Of a DNA stretch of 13,380 bases, positions 1 through 7,373 are shown piece by piece. The notes under the pieces were generated by a model. The model saw only the letters and a program-made list of their open reading frames with translations, did no database searches and was not told the DNA's origin. Position 1 is the first letter of the stretch; each line of letters starts with the position of its first letter. The DNA is from Thalassiosira profunda (taxonomy: Eukaryota; Bacillariophyta; Thalassiosirophyceae; Thalassiosirales; Thalassiosiraceae): NCBI GenBank assembly GCA_036939355.1, contig JALLAP010000385.1:1-13380 (forward strand). The letters are read 5' to 3'. The position numbers were made by a program, and so were the translations under genes.

Positions 1-457
1 ATTTCGACACGACCTTTTCATTGAACTCCCGCGCTTCCAGTATCGATCGGTCGTCCGTAAACCACCCTTCTTCCGGAAGCACCACGACGTTGGTGCCGCT
101 GCTGGCGTAGACGTCCTCGCAGTTGACGTTGCGCTCCGACTCGCCGCCGCTGGACGCGAGGGACGCCACGGAATGGCGGACCTCCCCGTCGACCTCGCCG
201 AAGCTTCCGGAGAAGCTCGGCCGGGAGGCCCTGCGCGGCAATCGTTGTCGGATTGGTGGATAGTGGCTGCCAAGGGAATTTCGTCTGTCAATGAACTCAT
301 CAACGCTGCTGAGTGCTGCAGGTCTGTCGTCGTCTCCCTTCTCAAGTGCACCTCGCCGACGCCGGTGGCGCAGCTCGACGGCAACGAGCGTCAGCGCCGA
401 CGCCGCCGCGGCCGAGAGGAGGCACTGCGCCCACGTCGGGCCGTCGTGGCGGCTCAT
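1..457 (-). CDS. N-terminal part of an unknown membrane-anchored protein (runs off left edge)
   Basis: On the minus strand an ATG at 457-455 opens 152 codons without a stop down to base 1, so the C-terminus lies outside the window. Residues about 9-28 are a short hydrophobic Ala/Leu/Val stretch (WAQCLLSAAAASALTLVAVE) followed at once by a basic cluster (RHRRRR), which looks like a signal anchor or a signal peptide. After this comes a polar, Ser/Arg-rich segment with several RxxS-type sites (for example RRNS and RRAS) and a more ordered stretch ending VVVLPEEGWFTDDRSILEARE. I recognise no family. The reading frame stays open upstream of the ATG, but no other in-frame ATG was seen for about 100 bases, so 457 is the best start. 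It is divergent from the gene at 739. A role cannot be assigned from this fragment, and an unseen intron could alter it. Confidence 0.55.
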   Translation of the reverse strand, partial: MSRHDGPTWAQCLLSAAAASALTLVAVELRHRRRRGALEKGDDDRPAALSSVDEFIDRRNSLGSHYPPIRQRLPRRASRPSFSGSFGEVDGEVRHSVASLASSGGESERNVNCEDVYASSGTNVVVLPEEGWFTDDRSILEAREFNEKVVSK

Positions 458-738
458 CGGTGCGGGGAGGAGAGCTGTAAGGCGGCCGCGTGCACCTTCA
501 CCATCGTTTGTTGGATTAATTGTTGCAAGTATGGTAAGGGACGATGGAGGGAGTCCCCTGGGACATCTGGCTCTGTCGGTGGTCTGGCCCTCGCTCCACC
601 ACCCGACAAACTCACAACTCAACAAAGTTGCAAGTTGCAAAGACCGCGCGCTCCTCGACCTCGACCCCGCGCCGGCCCACGCCTTCCATTGCCAGCTCTC
701 AGCACACAGCATCGCCTCACGACCCTCAGACGCCCGCC
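458..738. promoter_or_regulatory. Divergent intergenic region between genes 1 and 2
   Basis: This 281-base stretch separates two divergent start codons and should hold both promoters and 5' leaders. The right half (about 600-738) is C-rich with many CTC/CCT/ACC runs, as expected of a leader, and ends in a favourable context, CCCGCCATG. I see no convincing TATA box. A doubled AGTTGCA heptamer lies at 626-639 (separate entry). An in-frame upstream ATG at 544 leaves open a longer version of gene 2. Confidence 0.5.
626..639 (+). repeat. AGTTGCAAGTTGCA doubled heptamer in leader of gene 2
   Basis: Two AGTTGCA heptamers are joined head to tail. The identical 14-mer recurs at 5370-5383 ahead of the MATE transporter gene. 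Both copies are on the coding strand, about 100 and 90 bases before the respective ATG. The identity and similar distance suggest a shared cis element, but this is inference from two copies. Confidence 0.4.
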
Positions 739-1602
739 ATGCCCTCCGCAACTTCCGCCGCCGCGACTGTCGCCGCCCTCGGCCTTGGGTGCACCGTCCT
801 CGCCTACTCTGCAAAGCGCCTCTCCTCCACTCCCCCCAAAGAGCCCGATCTCACCGACCTCGACGACATCATCGACGAGGACGACTGCATCACCCCCGAG
901 GACGTCGTAACAATTTTCGACAAGCTCTTCATTCAGATGCAGCAGGTGGTGCTGCAATTGTCGCAGCAGGTGCAACAAATTCAGATGGCCGGGCAGGTCA
1001 TCCCCGAGAAGCAACTGAGGGGATTGTTAAAGGGGGAGTTCGAGCGGGCGCTGACCCAGTGCCAGGCGGCGGTGTACGAAGAAAATGACGTGGACGCCGA
1101 CTGCTTGGAGGAGGCGACGTGGGAATTTTTGCAGAGTCCGGACGAGCACCCCAAGGTGAAGCGGGCCGTAGAGCGGTTTCAGAAGCTGTACGACAGCATT
1201 AGCGGGGAGGAGACGTGCGGGTGGACGCCCGGCAAGGCGACGAATAAGACGGATGCGAATGCCGTGGCCAAGAAGGAACTAAGCGCCGAGGAGCTGATGA
1301 AGGCCGCCACAATCTACTTCGATGCCATTACAGAGAAGATGGTCGAGATGGCTGAGCAATGGAAGGAGGAGGGGAAGGACCTGAAGGATCCGAGCGTGGC
1401 GAAGCAGTTTCAGATGGAGGCGTCGACGGACGCCAACGAGGCGGGGGAGGAAAAGCTGGAGAGCGAGATGGACGTGACCATGCCCGATTTCCGGAGCGCG
1501 GTGGACACGCACTCACGGCGGCCGGACGTGGGGCAGACGCTGGGAATGCTCCAGATGAAGCAGCAGCAGGAGCTGATGGCCGCGGGCGTGCCAATGATGT
1601 AA
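739..1602 (+). CDS. Unknown protein with N-terminal membrane segment and Gln-rich helical region
   Basis: This codes for 287 residues from ATG 739 to TAA. Residues about 7-23 (AAATVAALGLGCTVLAYS) form one hydrophobic segment followed by KR, suggesting a membrane anchor or targeting signal. A strongly acidic linker follows (about 35-50). Residues 54-90 are helical and Gln-rich (QMQQVVLQLSQQVQQIQM), probably a coiled coil. Residues 90-155 form a mixed helical domain (LRGLLKGEFERALTQCQAAV and FLQSPDEHPKVKRAVERFQK), and 180-215 is another charged helix. The tail is Met/Gln-rich and ends PMM. I do not recognise a family or any catalytic motif. The frame is open back to another ATG at 544, which would add 65 low-complexity Ser/Thr/Pro residues. 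I chose 739 because its context is good and the hydrophobic segment then sits at the N-terminus. It converges on the glycosyltransferase gene, with 62 bases between stops. Confidence 0.75.
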   Translation: MPSATSAAATVAALGLGCTVLAYSAKRLSSTPPKEPDLTDLDDIIDEDDCITPEDVVTIFDKLFIQMQQVVLQLSQQVQQIQMAGQVIPEKQLRGLLKGEFERALTQCQAAVYEENDVDADCLEEATWEFLQSPDEHPKVKRAVERFQKLYDSISGEETCGWTPGKATNKTDANAVAKKELSAEELMKAATIYFDAITEKMVEMAEQWKEEGKDLKDPSVAKQFQMEASTDANEAGEEKLESEMDVTMPDFRSAVDTHSRRPDVGQTLGMLQMKQQQELMAAGVPMM

Positions 1603-1664
1603 TGATGTGCAGGCAAAAAAAATGAGTGTATGTCAGATCAATTATGCGTTTGGGAGAGTCGCTG

Positions 1665-4600
1665 TTATTGAGGCGCCATGCGTGCTGCAATGGCCTTTCT
1701 CTCTTTGACCGCCTCCACCAGCTTGGGCCACCAATAGTCCTCGATCTTTTCGTTTACGAAGCAGTTGTAGCCGTACCCGTGCTCCCCTATTCTGATTCCG
1801 ACATTGGCCGTCCTGTCTGCTGTCAACTGCCGAGCCTTCTCGGTTGGAAAGGGAAAGCCCACGTGGCAGGTCGTCTCGCTCAACGACGAAGTCTTGCACC
1901 GATTCTTCCAGTTTTGGACGTTCCTCGATACTTTCGTCTTGGTGTGAAGCATCGTGGCTTCTTTGCTCTCGTCGAATTCGTGCACGTGCCGCTCGACGTA
2001 GCGGTGCAGCCAGCTCTCCTTGGATGCTTTCGTTTGCTTCTCGGTCATTTGCGAGACCACGGTGATGGTGGAGTAGTGGACGTAATGCAGCTTCACGTAG
2101 TCGGCGCGGTACATCTGCTTCCTTCGATGAGATAGATCTTCCTTCCTTGGGAATGGCTCCCAGTTGCAATTGTAAGTGTGAAGGAACGTTTCATCTTCGG
2201 GCACTGTCGGCGTGAATGAGTTGCCCTCTTCAGTCTTTTCAGGGCTCTCTAGCAACTCGAACCGAGGTTTGGCCGGGGAAGACTTGAACACGGCCACCTT
2301 CACTCCATTGTCATCCAGCTCATCCGCAACCTCTCCCATGCTCTTGAAGTCTCCCATTGGCACCAAATATTCATCGGTGTCAAAGGAGCCCAGCCATCGA
2401 GCGTGCGTGCCAAATCGCAACCGACAGGAACTCTCGGCCGCATATTGACTCGATCGTTCTCCCTCGTTTCCATCTCGATTGCTGCAAATCTTGCACGGCC
2501 AATCGACCCGCGTCACTTTGTCTGGAGGAAAGAGGTTGACAATGTCCGCCAAGGAGTCCTCGTTTGTGAACGCTCCACTGTTGTCGTAGACATAAATGTG
2601 GTCAAATCCAGAGAGGAGGTTGAATTCCAGCCATTCCTGCAGCCGGCGCTTTCCATCGCCCACTCGGGCTCGATTGGAGCGCGTTCGAAAGGTGGTCGAC
2701 GCCCACGTGCAAGCAATAACTTTGTGAATCTTGGAAGGCAGATCCGGAGTGAACGCTGCGTACTTTTTGTCGCTTTCGTTCTCCGGTATTGTGAGAGCAT
2801 TGATATCGGCACCTTTAGCAACAATCCCGTGCGCCATCAAGCTGGGCATGCAAACAGGAATGTTCTCCCATCGACCACTCTCGTCGATCTTCGGCAGCAC
2901 GTGCTCCTTTCCCCATTCAATGTCCGGGATGAATAAGTTCTCCAGGCTGCTTTGGTCGAACTCGTACTTTGGTTGCAGAAACTCCCTCGGCGGAGTATAC
3001 CGCGGCGGCGTGCGAATTGGTACCAGGTCGACATAGAGCGTGGCGTAGTCGTTCACGACAGTATCTCCCTTTTGCACTTTCTCGCGAAACGCCTCAGGAA
3101 CAGGGCACTTGAACAATAGCTGCGACTGCCATATCATATGGTTGTCGAACCCCGGCTCGGTAGCGCTGAATTTGTATCCTTTGCGGTAGGTGTGGTAATC
3201 GTAATCGACCTCGTGCCTCGAGAGCGTGTATCCCACGATAGATAGGTTGGGCGTTGCATTGGGATCAAAGCTTTTGAACCGACATATGAAGCGCGTGTCC
3301 ATCCCCTCCTCGTCGGCGTCTTCGTGCGACGCCAGGCGATATCTCGGTTCTGCGTTTTCGTCTGCATTTTCCGCCGGTATCTTCTTCACCGGCACGTGCT
3401 GAAACAGTGCCGCCTGCGGCCGCATGAAGTAGTTCTTCCCGTAGTCGATGTGGATGTAGTTCTTGTGCTGAAACACCCCTTTCGGCGTCGTCTCCCCGCT
3501 GCGCAATCGTCGTTGGCCGTTATAGCACCTTCGTCGATTTTGTGCGATGAAGACCACATTTTTCCCATCGGACGATGGAAAGACATCGTGAATCCAAGGC
3601 AGAAAGGAGTCCAAATCTACCGGCGGCGTGTCGATGGGCCATTGGGAAGGCAAAGCCGAGCAGGATTGCACGTGTGGATAGGATATTGCAAACAGAGAGC
3701 TCTTTGTGCTTGGTCCGTCACGAACAGGAAGTGGCTTCGTCTCCCAGGAAGTCTGATTGACCGGTTCGCAGTACGCCGTGAGCACCGGCATGTCTGGATG
3801 CCGCCCTCCCTCTGGTGCAGGGTTTGTATCTGGCTTTGAAGAATCCTCCGTATCATACTCGCGATCGCCATATTTCGCAGCGCCCAACACCGATGCCACC
3901 ATGTCCTCCCAGGATCGTCGATCGCGCAGTCCCTCCTCGTCCTCGTTCCGAATCTTTCCGCCACTCTTCGGCTCGATCTCGTCCGCGTTGATCTTCTCGA
4001 GCAACGATCCCGACAAAAGGGCCTCCAAAGCCGGCGCCTTCTCCACGTGCTTCGTGCCCACCACATAATCCGAAGGTTTGTTCGACATCTCCGCTGTGAC
4101 GCATTCCAAAAATCCCTCGTCGTTGAGCTTGCCGTTGCACCCATTGGCGTCGTAGCAATGCTTCAAGTTATCCTTCTTGGCCTCATCTACCATTGCTCCC
4201 TTCTGCTTTATCGCCCACTCCACCCGTTCATTGCAGTTGAACCCCTGATCGCGGTATTGGCACAATCCGCAAAAGTCGGCAGTGGTGGGAGCATCGGACA
4301 CCTCGTCGCAGACGATGAACCCCTCGTCGTTCGTTTGCGTGCATCCATTTGGGTCGTAGCAGTACTTGAGGTTGTCTTTCTTCGCTTCTTCTTTGGATCG
4401 TCCCTTCTGCTCCACCACCCAATCCACCCGCTCGTTGCAGTTGAACCCCATGCCCCGGTATTGGCACATACCGCAGAAATCGGCCACCGTTGGCTCTTTT
4501 TTCGCCGCCGCGGCGACCGCGGCAGTGGCAGATTGGTCTGCATTGGAGCGCAGATGAGACACGACGGGGTTGGAGGGTCTCCCCGGTCCAGACGCAGCAG

Positions 4601-4820
4601 TGGCATCTCGATTTGCAGTGCGCCCTCCATCGAATGTAATGAAGATGATATAAATGAACACGGCATACATGCCCAGCAGGATGGCGCCGATGCATGTCAG
4701 CTTGATGGTCCTCCGCTTCTTTGGCTTCCCCGACAGCCGCCCGTTGATCGGGAGGGCTGATGTGCCGTTGCCGTTGCCGCTTTGGATTGTTGATCGCATG
4801 GTTGTGGGGCTTTGGTGCAT
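1665..4820 (-). CDS. GT92/DUF23-like Golgi glycosyltransferase with two Cys-rich stalk repeats
   Basis: An intronless frame of 1051 residues. The codon just upstream of the ATG at 4820 is an in-frame TAG, which fixes the start. Residues 34-39 are basic, and 40-63 form a single membrane span, giving a type II topology with the C-terminus in the ER/Golgi lumen. Residues 113-172 and 181-241 are two six-Cys repeats. Residues about 345-690 are a lumenal region with Cys residues and N-glycosylation sequons (NQT, NAT). The C-terminal domain (about 698-925) matches the GT92 pattern: RLQEWLEFNLLSGFDHIYVY, then DKVTRVDWPC, then a DXD-type metal and nucleotide-sugar site in GSFDTDEYLVP (D814, D816, E817), then KLHYVHY. 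Family knowledge says such enzymes add sugars to glycans of the secretory pathway; GT92 includes galactosyltransferases. The donor and acceptor here are unknown. It is divergent from the MATE gene. Confidence 0.85.
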   Translation of the reverse strand: MHQSPTTMRSTIQSGNGNGTSALPINGRLSGKPKKRRTIKLTCIGAILLGMYAVFIYIIFITFDGGRTANRDATAASGPGRPSNPVVSHLRSNADQSATAAVAAAAKKEPTVADFCGMCQYRGMGFNCNERVDWVVEQKGRSKEEAKKDNLKYCYDPNGCTQTNDEGFIVCDEVSDAPTTADFCGLCQYRDQGFNCNERVEWAIKQKGAMVDEAKKDNLKHCYDANGCNGKLNDEGFLECVTAEMSNKPSDYVVGTKHVEKAPALEALLSGSLLEKINADEIEPKSGGKIRNEDEEGLRDRRSWEDMVASVLGAAKYGDREYDTEDSSKPDTNPAPEGGRHPDMPVLTAYCEPVNQTSWETKPLPVRDGPSTKSSLFAISYPHVQSCSALPSQWPIDTPPVDLDSFLPWIHDVFPSSDGKNVVFIAQNRRRCYNGQRRLRSGETTPKGVFQHKNYIHIDYGKNYFMRPQAALFQHVPVKKIPAENADENAEPRYRLASHEDADEEGMDTRFICRFKSFDPNATPNLSIVGYTLSRHEVDYDYHTYRKGYKFSATEPGFDNHMIWQSQLLFKCPVPEAFREKVQKGDTVVNDYATLYVDLVPIRTPPRYTPPREFLQPKYEFDQSSLENLFIPDIEWGKEHVLPKIDESGRWENIPVCMPSLMAHGIVAKGADINALTIPENESDKKYAAFTPDLPSKIHKVIACTWASTTFRTRSNRARVGDGKRRLQEWLEFNLLSGFDHIYVYDNSGAFTNEDSLADIVNLFPPDKVTRVDWPCKICSNRDGNEGERSSQYAAESSCRLRFGTHARWLGSFDTDEYLVPMGDFKSMGEVADELDDNGVKVAVFKSSPAKPRFELLESPEKTEEGNSFTPTVPEDETFLHTYNCNWEPFPRKEDLSHRRKQMYRADYVKLHYVHYSTITVVSQMTEKQTKASKESWLHRYVERHVHEFDESKEATMLHTKTKVSRNVQNWKNRCKTSSLSETTCHVGFPFPTEKARQLTADRTANVGIRIGEHGYGYNCFVNEKIEDYWWPKLVEAVKERKAIAARMAPQ
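4098..4484 (-). repeat. Tandem six-cysteine protein repeats within the glycosyltransferase stalk
   Basis: Two copies of about 60 codons lie at 4484-4305 and 4280-4098, read on the minus strand. Each begins ADFCG(M/L)CQYR and contains GFNCNERV(D/E)W, then EEAKKDNLK or DEAKKDNLK, then CYD.NGC and NDEGF. Cysteine spacing is C-x2-C-x8-C-x25-C-x5-C-x10-C in the first copy and the same in the second except x11 at the end. Six cysteines per unit in a lumenal position suggest a disulfide-bonded module, perhaps for carbohydrate or protein binding. I do not recognise the module by name. Confidence 0.85.
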
Positions 4821-5473
4821 CTACCGAGTATCGCGGCGAACCCAGCTGCTGCTCCACCTTGCCCGCCTGGGTCACCGCAGCGGTGCCAAAACTGTCTCTA
4901 GAGAACCACCTGGTCGCTGGCAGCCACGTTGGGGCTGCGCTGCCTCCGGCGGCCGGCGGCCCTCGTTCGTTGACGGTTGACGTCGAGGGGGGGCAGACAC
5001 TAGTTATTGGTTCGTCTGCTCTTATCTCGGGGGATAAAAGATACCAGTGTCCATTAGAAGTAGTGTGTAACTCTTGGGTTGATAGAAGAAACAAAGATTA
5101 GAGGGGGATACACTAACATTGTTGGGCAGGAAGAGCAAAGAGAAGCGAGCAAAAGGGCACCAGACCAGCACAGCCTCAGCGCCTCGCCTGGAAAGAGAGG
5201 AGCAACCTCCTTGTGCAGGGTTGCGGTTGGGAGCGCCGGCGAACGACGGGTCTCGTCTGTTGGAGAAGTGGTGGTGCACTCTCGCGGCTAAAGAGCAACG
5301 GTGCCAGATCTCAGCCGCGAGGAACATCTCGCCGAGTTGCAGCACGAGGAGCTAGGAACATCTCGCCGGAGTTGCAAGTTGCAGCGGTGTGCTTGCAAAG
5401 GCTGAGGCTGAGGGCCAGCGGAAGAGTTGCAATAATCGCAGCACTCGGAAAACGATACGAGCATCACTGCACG
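4821..5473. promoter_or_regulatory. Divergent intergenic region and long leader of the MATE gene
   Basis: The 653 bases between the glycosyltransferase and MATE start codons contain no supported gene. No ATG occurs from about 5213 to 5473, so 5474 is the first ATG of the frame, although that frame is open further upstream. An A-rich TATA-like string, GGATAAAAGATA, lies at about 5032-5043 and forms an imperfect inverted repeat with CTTATC just before it. This is a possible promoter signal, but it is weak. The last 150 bases hold a short tandem duplication and several AGTTGCA heptamers (separate entry). Confidence 0.45.
5320..5431 (+). repeat. Imperfect 34-base tandem duplication with AGTTGCA heptamers
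   Basis: AGGAACATCTCGCC occurs at 5320-5333 and again at 5354-5367, a period of 34 bases. Each copy is followed, after one or two bases, by AGTTGCA (5335-5341 and 5370-5376). The second copy carries an extra AGTTGCA (5377-5383), and a further one lies at 5425-5431. That makes four same-strand heptamers in about 100 bases just upstream of the MATE start. They may be transcription-factor sites or simply products of local slippage. Confidence 0.55.
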
Positions 5474-7198
5474 ATGGTCAGATTATTTCTCATCGCGGTC
5501 GGCTCGTTGGTGGCATGGCATGTGGAGAGCTTGGCACCGACCCCGGTGGCTAGATCCCTGCACCGTCACGGCACAAGATGGCACAGAACATCGTGTGCAC
5601 TGCACGAGAGATCCTTTGGAATTTGCGGCACAGCATTCTCCAAACATCGACGGACCGGCTCTACCTTTTTGTCAGCCGATGCCGCCGCAGACGATACCCC
5701 CGCAGAATTGGACGTCGACGGCCGGATCTCGTCCTACGCCCGACTGATGCAATCCCTGCCGCGGCTGAAGTACTCGAAGTCCAAGCCTCCCGACGATCTA
5801 GACAAGAAGATTCTGGCCACCGCCATACCCTCGATGCTCAATTTGATGGTGGTGCCGCTAGTGAATGCAGTCGACACCTTCTACGTTGGGCAGCTGGCCG
5901 ATCCATTGGCGCTGGCCGCCCAGTCGGCGGCCAATCAGTGCTTCTTCACAATCTACTTTCTGGCGGCGTTCCTGCCCACTATCACGGCGCCGTTGGTTGC
6001 CGAGGCGATTGGGAAGGAAGATTGGGACACCGCCACGTCGAGGGTCTGCGAGAGTTTGTTTCTGTCAAACATTCTTGGCGGGCTCTTCTCTCTTGCTTTG
6101 ATTGGGTTCCCGAGGGTGGTATTGAGATTGGTCCTTCCTTCGTCGTTGACAGATGCAGCGGCAACAGGGGCTGTGAGCGTGATGGACTACGCTGTACCTT
6201 ACTTGAGATGGCGGGCCTTGGGGATGATTCCAGCACTCTTTTCCGCGACGGGATTTGCTGCCTATCGAGGGCTGCTCAACACAGTCACGCCTCTCAAAGT
6301 GTCCCTATGTACCCAATTGCTGAATCTCGTGTTGGATCCGCTTTGCATCTTTGGGCTGGGAAAGAGTGGTATCGCGGCACCCATTCCTCTCTTGTCAAGA
6401 GTATGGGGTGGACTTGGAGCCGCTGGTGCTGCTGCTGCAACGTCAGCATCTGAGCTCACGAGTTCACTCATATACACACGCCTCTTGTTGAGACGCAAGC
6501 TCATTCGGTGGTCGAAGCTGTTCAAGCCACCACCTCTGGAGTCTCTGCTACCTTTGATTCAGGGAGGACTTGCAATGCTGCTGCGCCAGATGACACTCAA
6601 TGTTGCTTTCGTCTCGGCCGCACGGCGAGCCCAGGCGATGGATCCTTCCGGCGTGAGTGCGGCCGCATATGGGATCACAATGCAGATCTACAGTCTGGGA
6701 GTTGTGGCGCACCTTGGCATCCAGGGCACGGCTGCGGCGCTGGTGCCCTCGTCGCGGGCCATGGAAACTGGGGGCGACGATGCGGCGAGGGATGTGGCAG
6801 ATAGGATCTTCGGATGGGGCACCCTCCTAGGAGTTATCCTTGCGGCCGTGCAGTGGTTTGCCCTACCGATGATCACCCCTTTGTTTTCGCCCTTGCCAGA
6901 AGTGCGCGAGGCGGTAAAGGGGCCTGCGGCAATATCTTCGTTCATTCACCTAGTCAATGGCTTAGTGTTTGCCGGAGAGGGCACGATGCTAGGACTCGGA
7001 CAGTTCCGAGACTTGGCGTTGATCACTATGCTTGGCGTGGGCGTGATGGTCTCCTGCCTCGCCTCGCCGCTTGGGAAGAATTTGAACGGAGTGCTGGTGT
7101 CCTTGGCCTGCTTCAATGTGGTGCAAGGCCTAGCTGTGTTATATCACCACGTGAGGATTTCGCCGTTGAGGCGCCGCAAAAAGATCGTGGAAGGTTGA
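5474..7198 (+). CDS. MATE-family multidrug/organic compound transporter, probably plastid-targeted
   Basis: A 574-residue protein from the first ATG of the frame (5474) to TGA. The N-terminus (MVRLFLIAVGSLVAWHVESL) is a signal peptide followed by APTP and a basic, Ser/Thr-containing stretch to about residue 67. This resembles a bipartite plastid presequence, with Leu where Phe is usual. The membrane domain starts at about residue 112. Its first helix and following loop fit the MATE signature: IPSMLNLMVVPLVNAVDTFY, then VGQLADPLALAAQSAANQ. In the first half FAAYRGLLNTVTPLKVSLCT matches the family's RG...TP segment, and NLVLDPLCIFGLG follows it. About twelve hydrophobic spans can be counted, in two halves joined near 340-355 by a basic loop. 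Family knowledge: MATE carriers export organic compounds or acids against H+ or Na+ gradients. The substrate here is unknown; plant EDS5/FRD3-like carriers are the nearest functional guess. It converges on the silaffin-like gene, with 175 bases between stops. Confidence 0.88.
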   Translation: MVRLFLIAVGSLVAWHVESLAPTPVARSLHRHGTRWHRTSCALHERSFGICGTAFSKHRRTGSTFLSADAAADDTPAELDVDGRISSYARLMQSLPRLKYSKSKPPDDLDKKILATAIPSMLNLMVVPLVNAVDTFYVGQLADPLALAAQSAANQCFFTIYFLAAFLPTITAPLVAEAIGKEDWDTATSRVCESLFLSNILGGLFSLALIGFPRVVLRLVLPSSLTDAAATGAVSVMDYAVPYLRWRALGMIPALFSATGFAAYRGLLNTVTPLKVSLCTQLLNLVLDPLCIFGLGKSGIAAPIPLLSRVWGGLGAAGAAAATSASELTSSLIYTRLLLRRKLIRWSKLFKPPPLESLLPLIQGGLAMLLRQMTLNVAFVSAARRAQAMDPSGVSAAAYGITMQIYSLGVVAHLGIQGTAAALVPSSRAMETGGDDAARDVADRIFGWGTLLGVILAAVQWFALPMITPLFSPLPEVREAVKGPAAISSFIHLVNGLVFAGEGTMLGLGQFRDLALITMLGVGVMVSCLASPLGKNLNGVLVSLACFNVVQGLAVLYHHVRISPLRRRKKIVEG

Positions 7199-7373
7199 AG
7201 AGGAGATATGCATGCTTGTCAACAAGATATTGACTCTAATGTAGTTCTATAAGTCTCAGCGAGGTACAACCTCCTCCGTTACTCTCTCAAAGCAATGCGT
7301 TTCTATCAACCACTGGCATTCATAGACAGGGAGCAGCCCAAAGTAAATAGCTTGCTTTGTTCTCGTCTCCTCT

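Noticed and set aside
544..738. In-frame upstream ATG at 544 that would lengthen gene 2 by 65 residues
   Set aside because: The added part is low-complexity Ser/Thr/Pro and looks like leader sequence. The ATG at 739 has a better context and puts the hydrophobic segment at the N-terminus. It remains possible.
173..1088. Long overlapping plus-strand frames at 173-910 and 291-1088
   Set aside because: These are GC-rich chance frames, Arg/Pro/Ala-heavy, crossing the divergent promoter and overlapping the better-supported genes 1 and 2.
4047..4760. 237-codon plus-strand frame opposite the glycosyltransferase stalk
   Set aside because: It is antisense to the Cys-rich repeats. Its own repeat-like look mirrors theirs, and it shows no independent family or start support.
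5213..5473. Open frame upstream of the MATE ATG, starting with GTG at 5213
   Set aside because: GTG is not a likely start in a nuclear gene, there is no ATG before 5474, and starting at 5474 gives a proper signal peptide.
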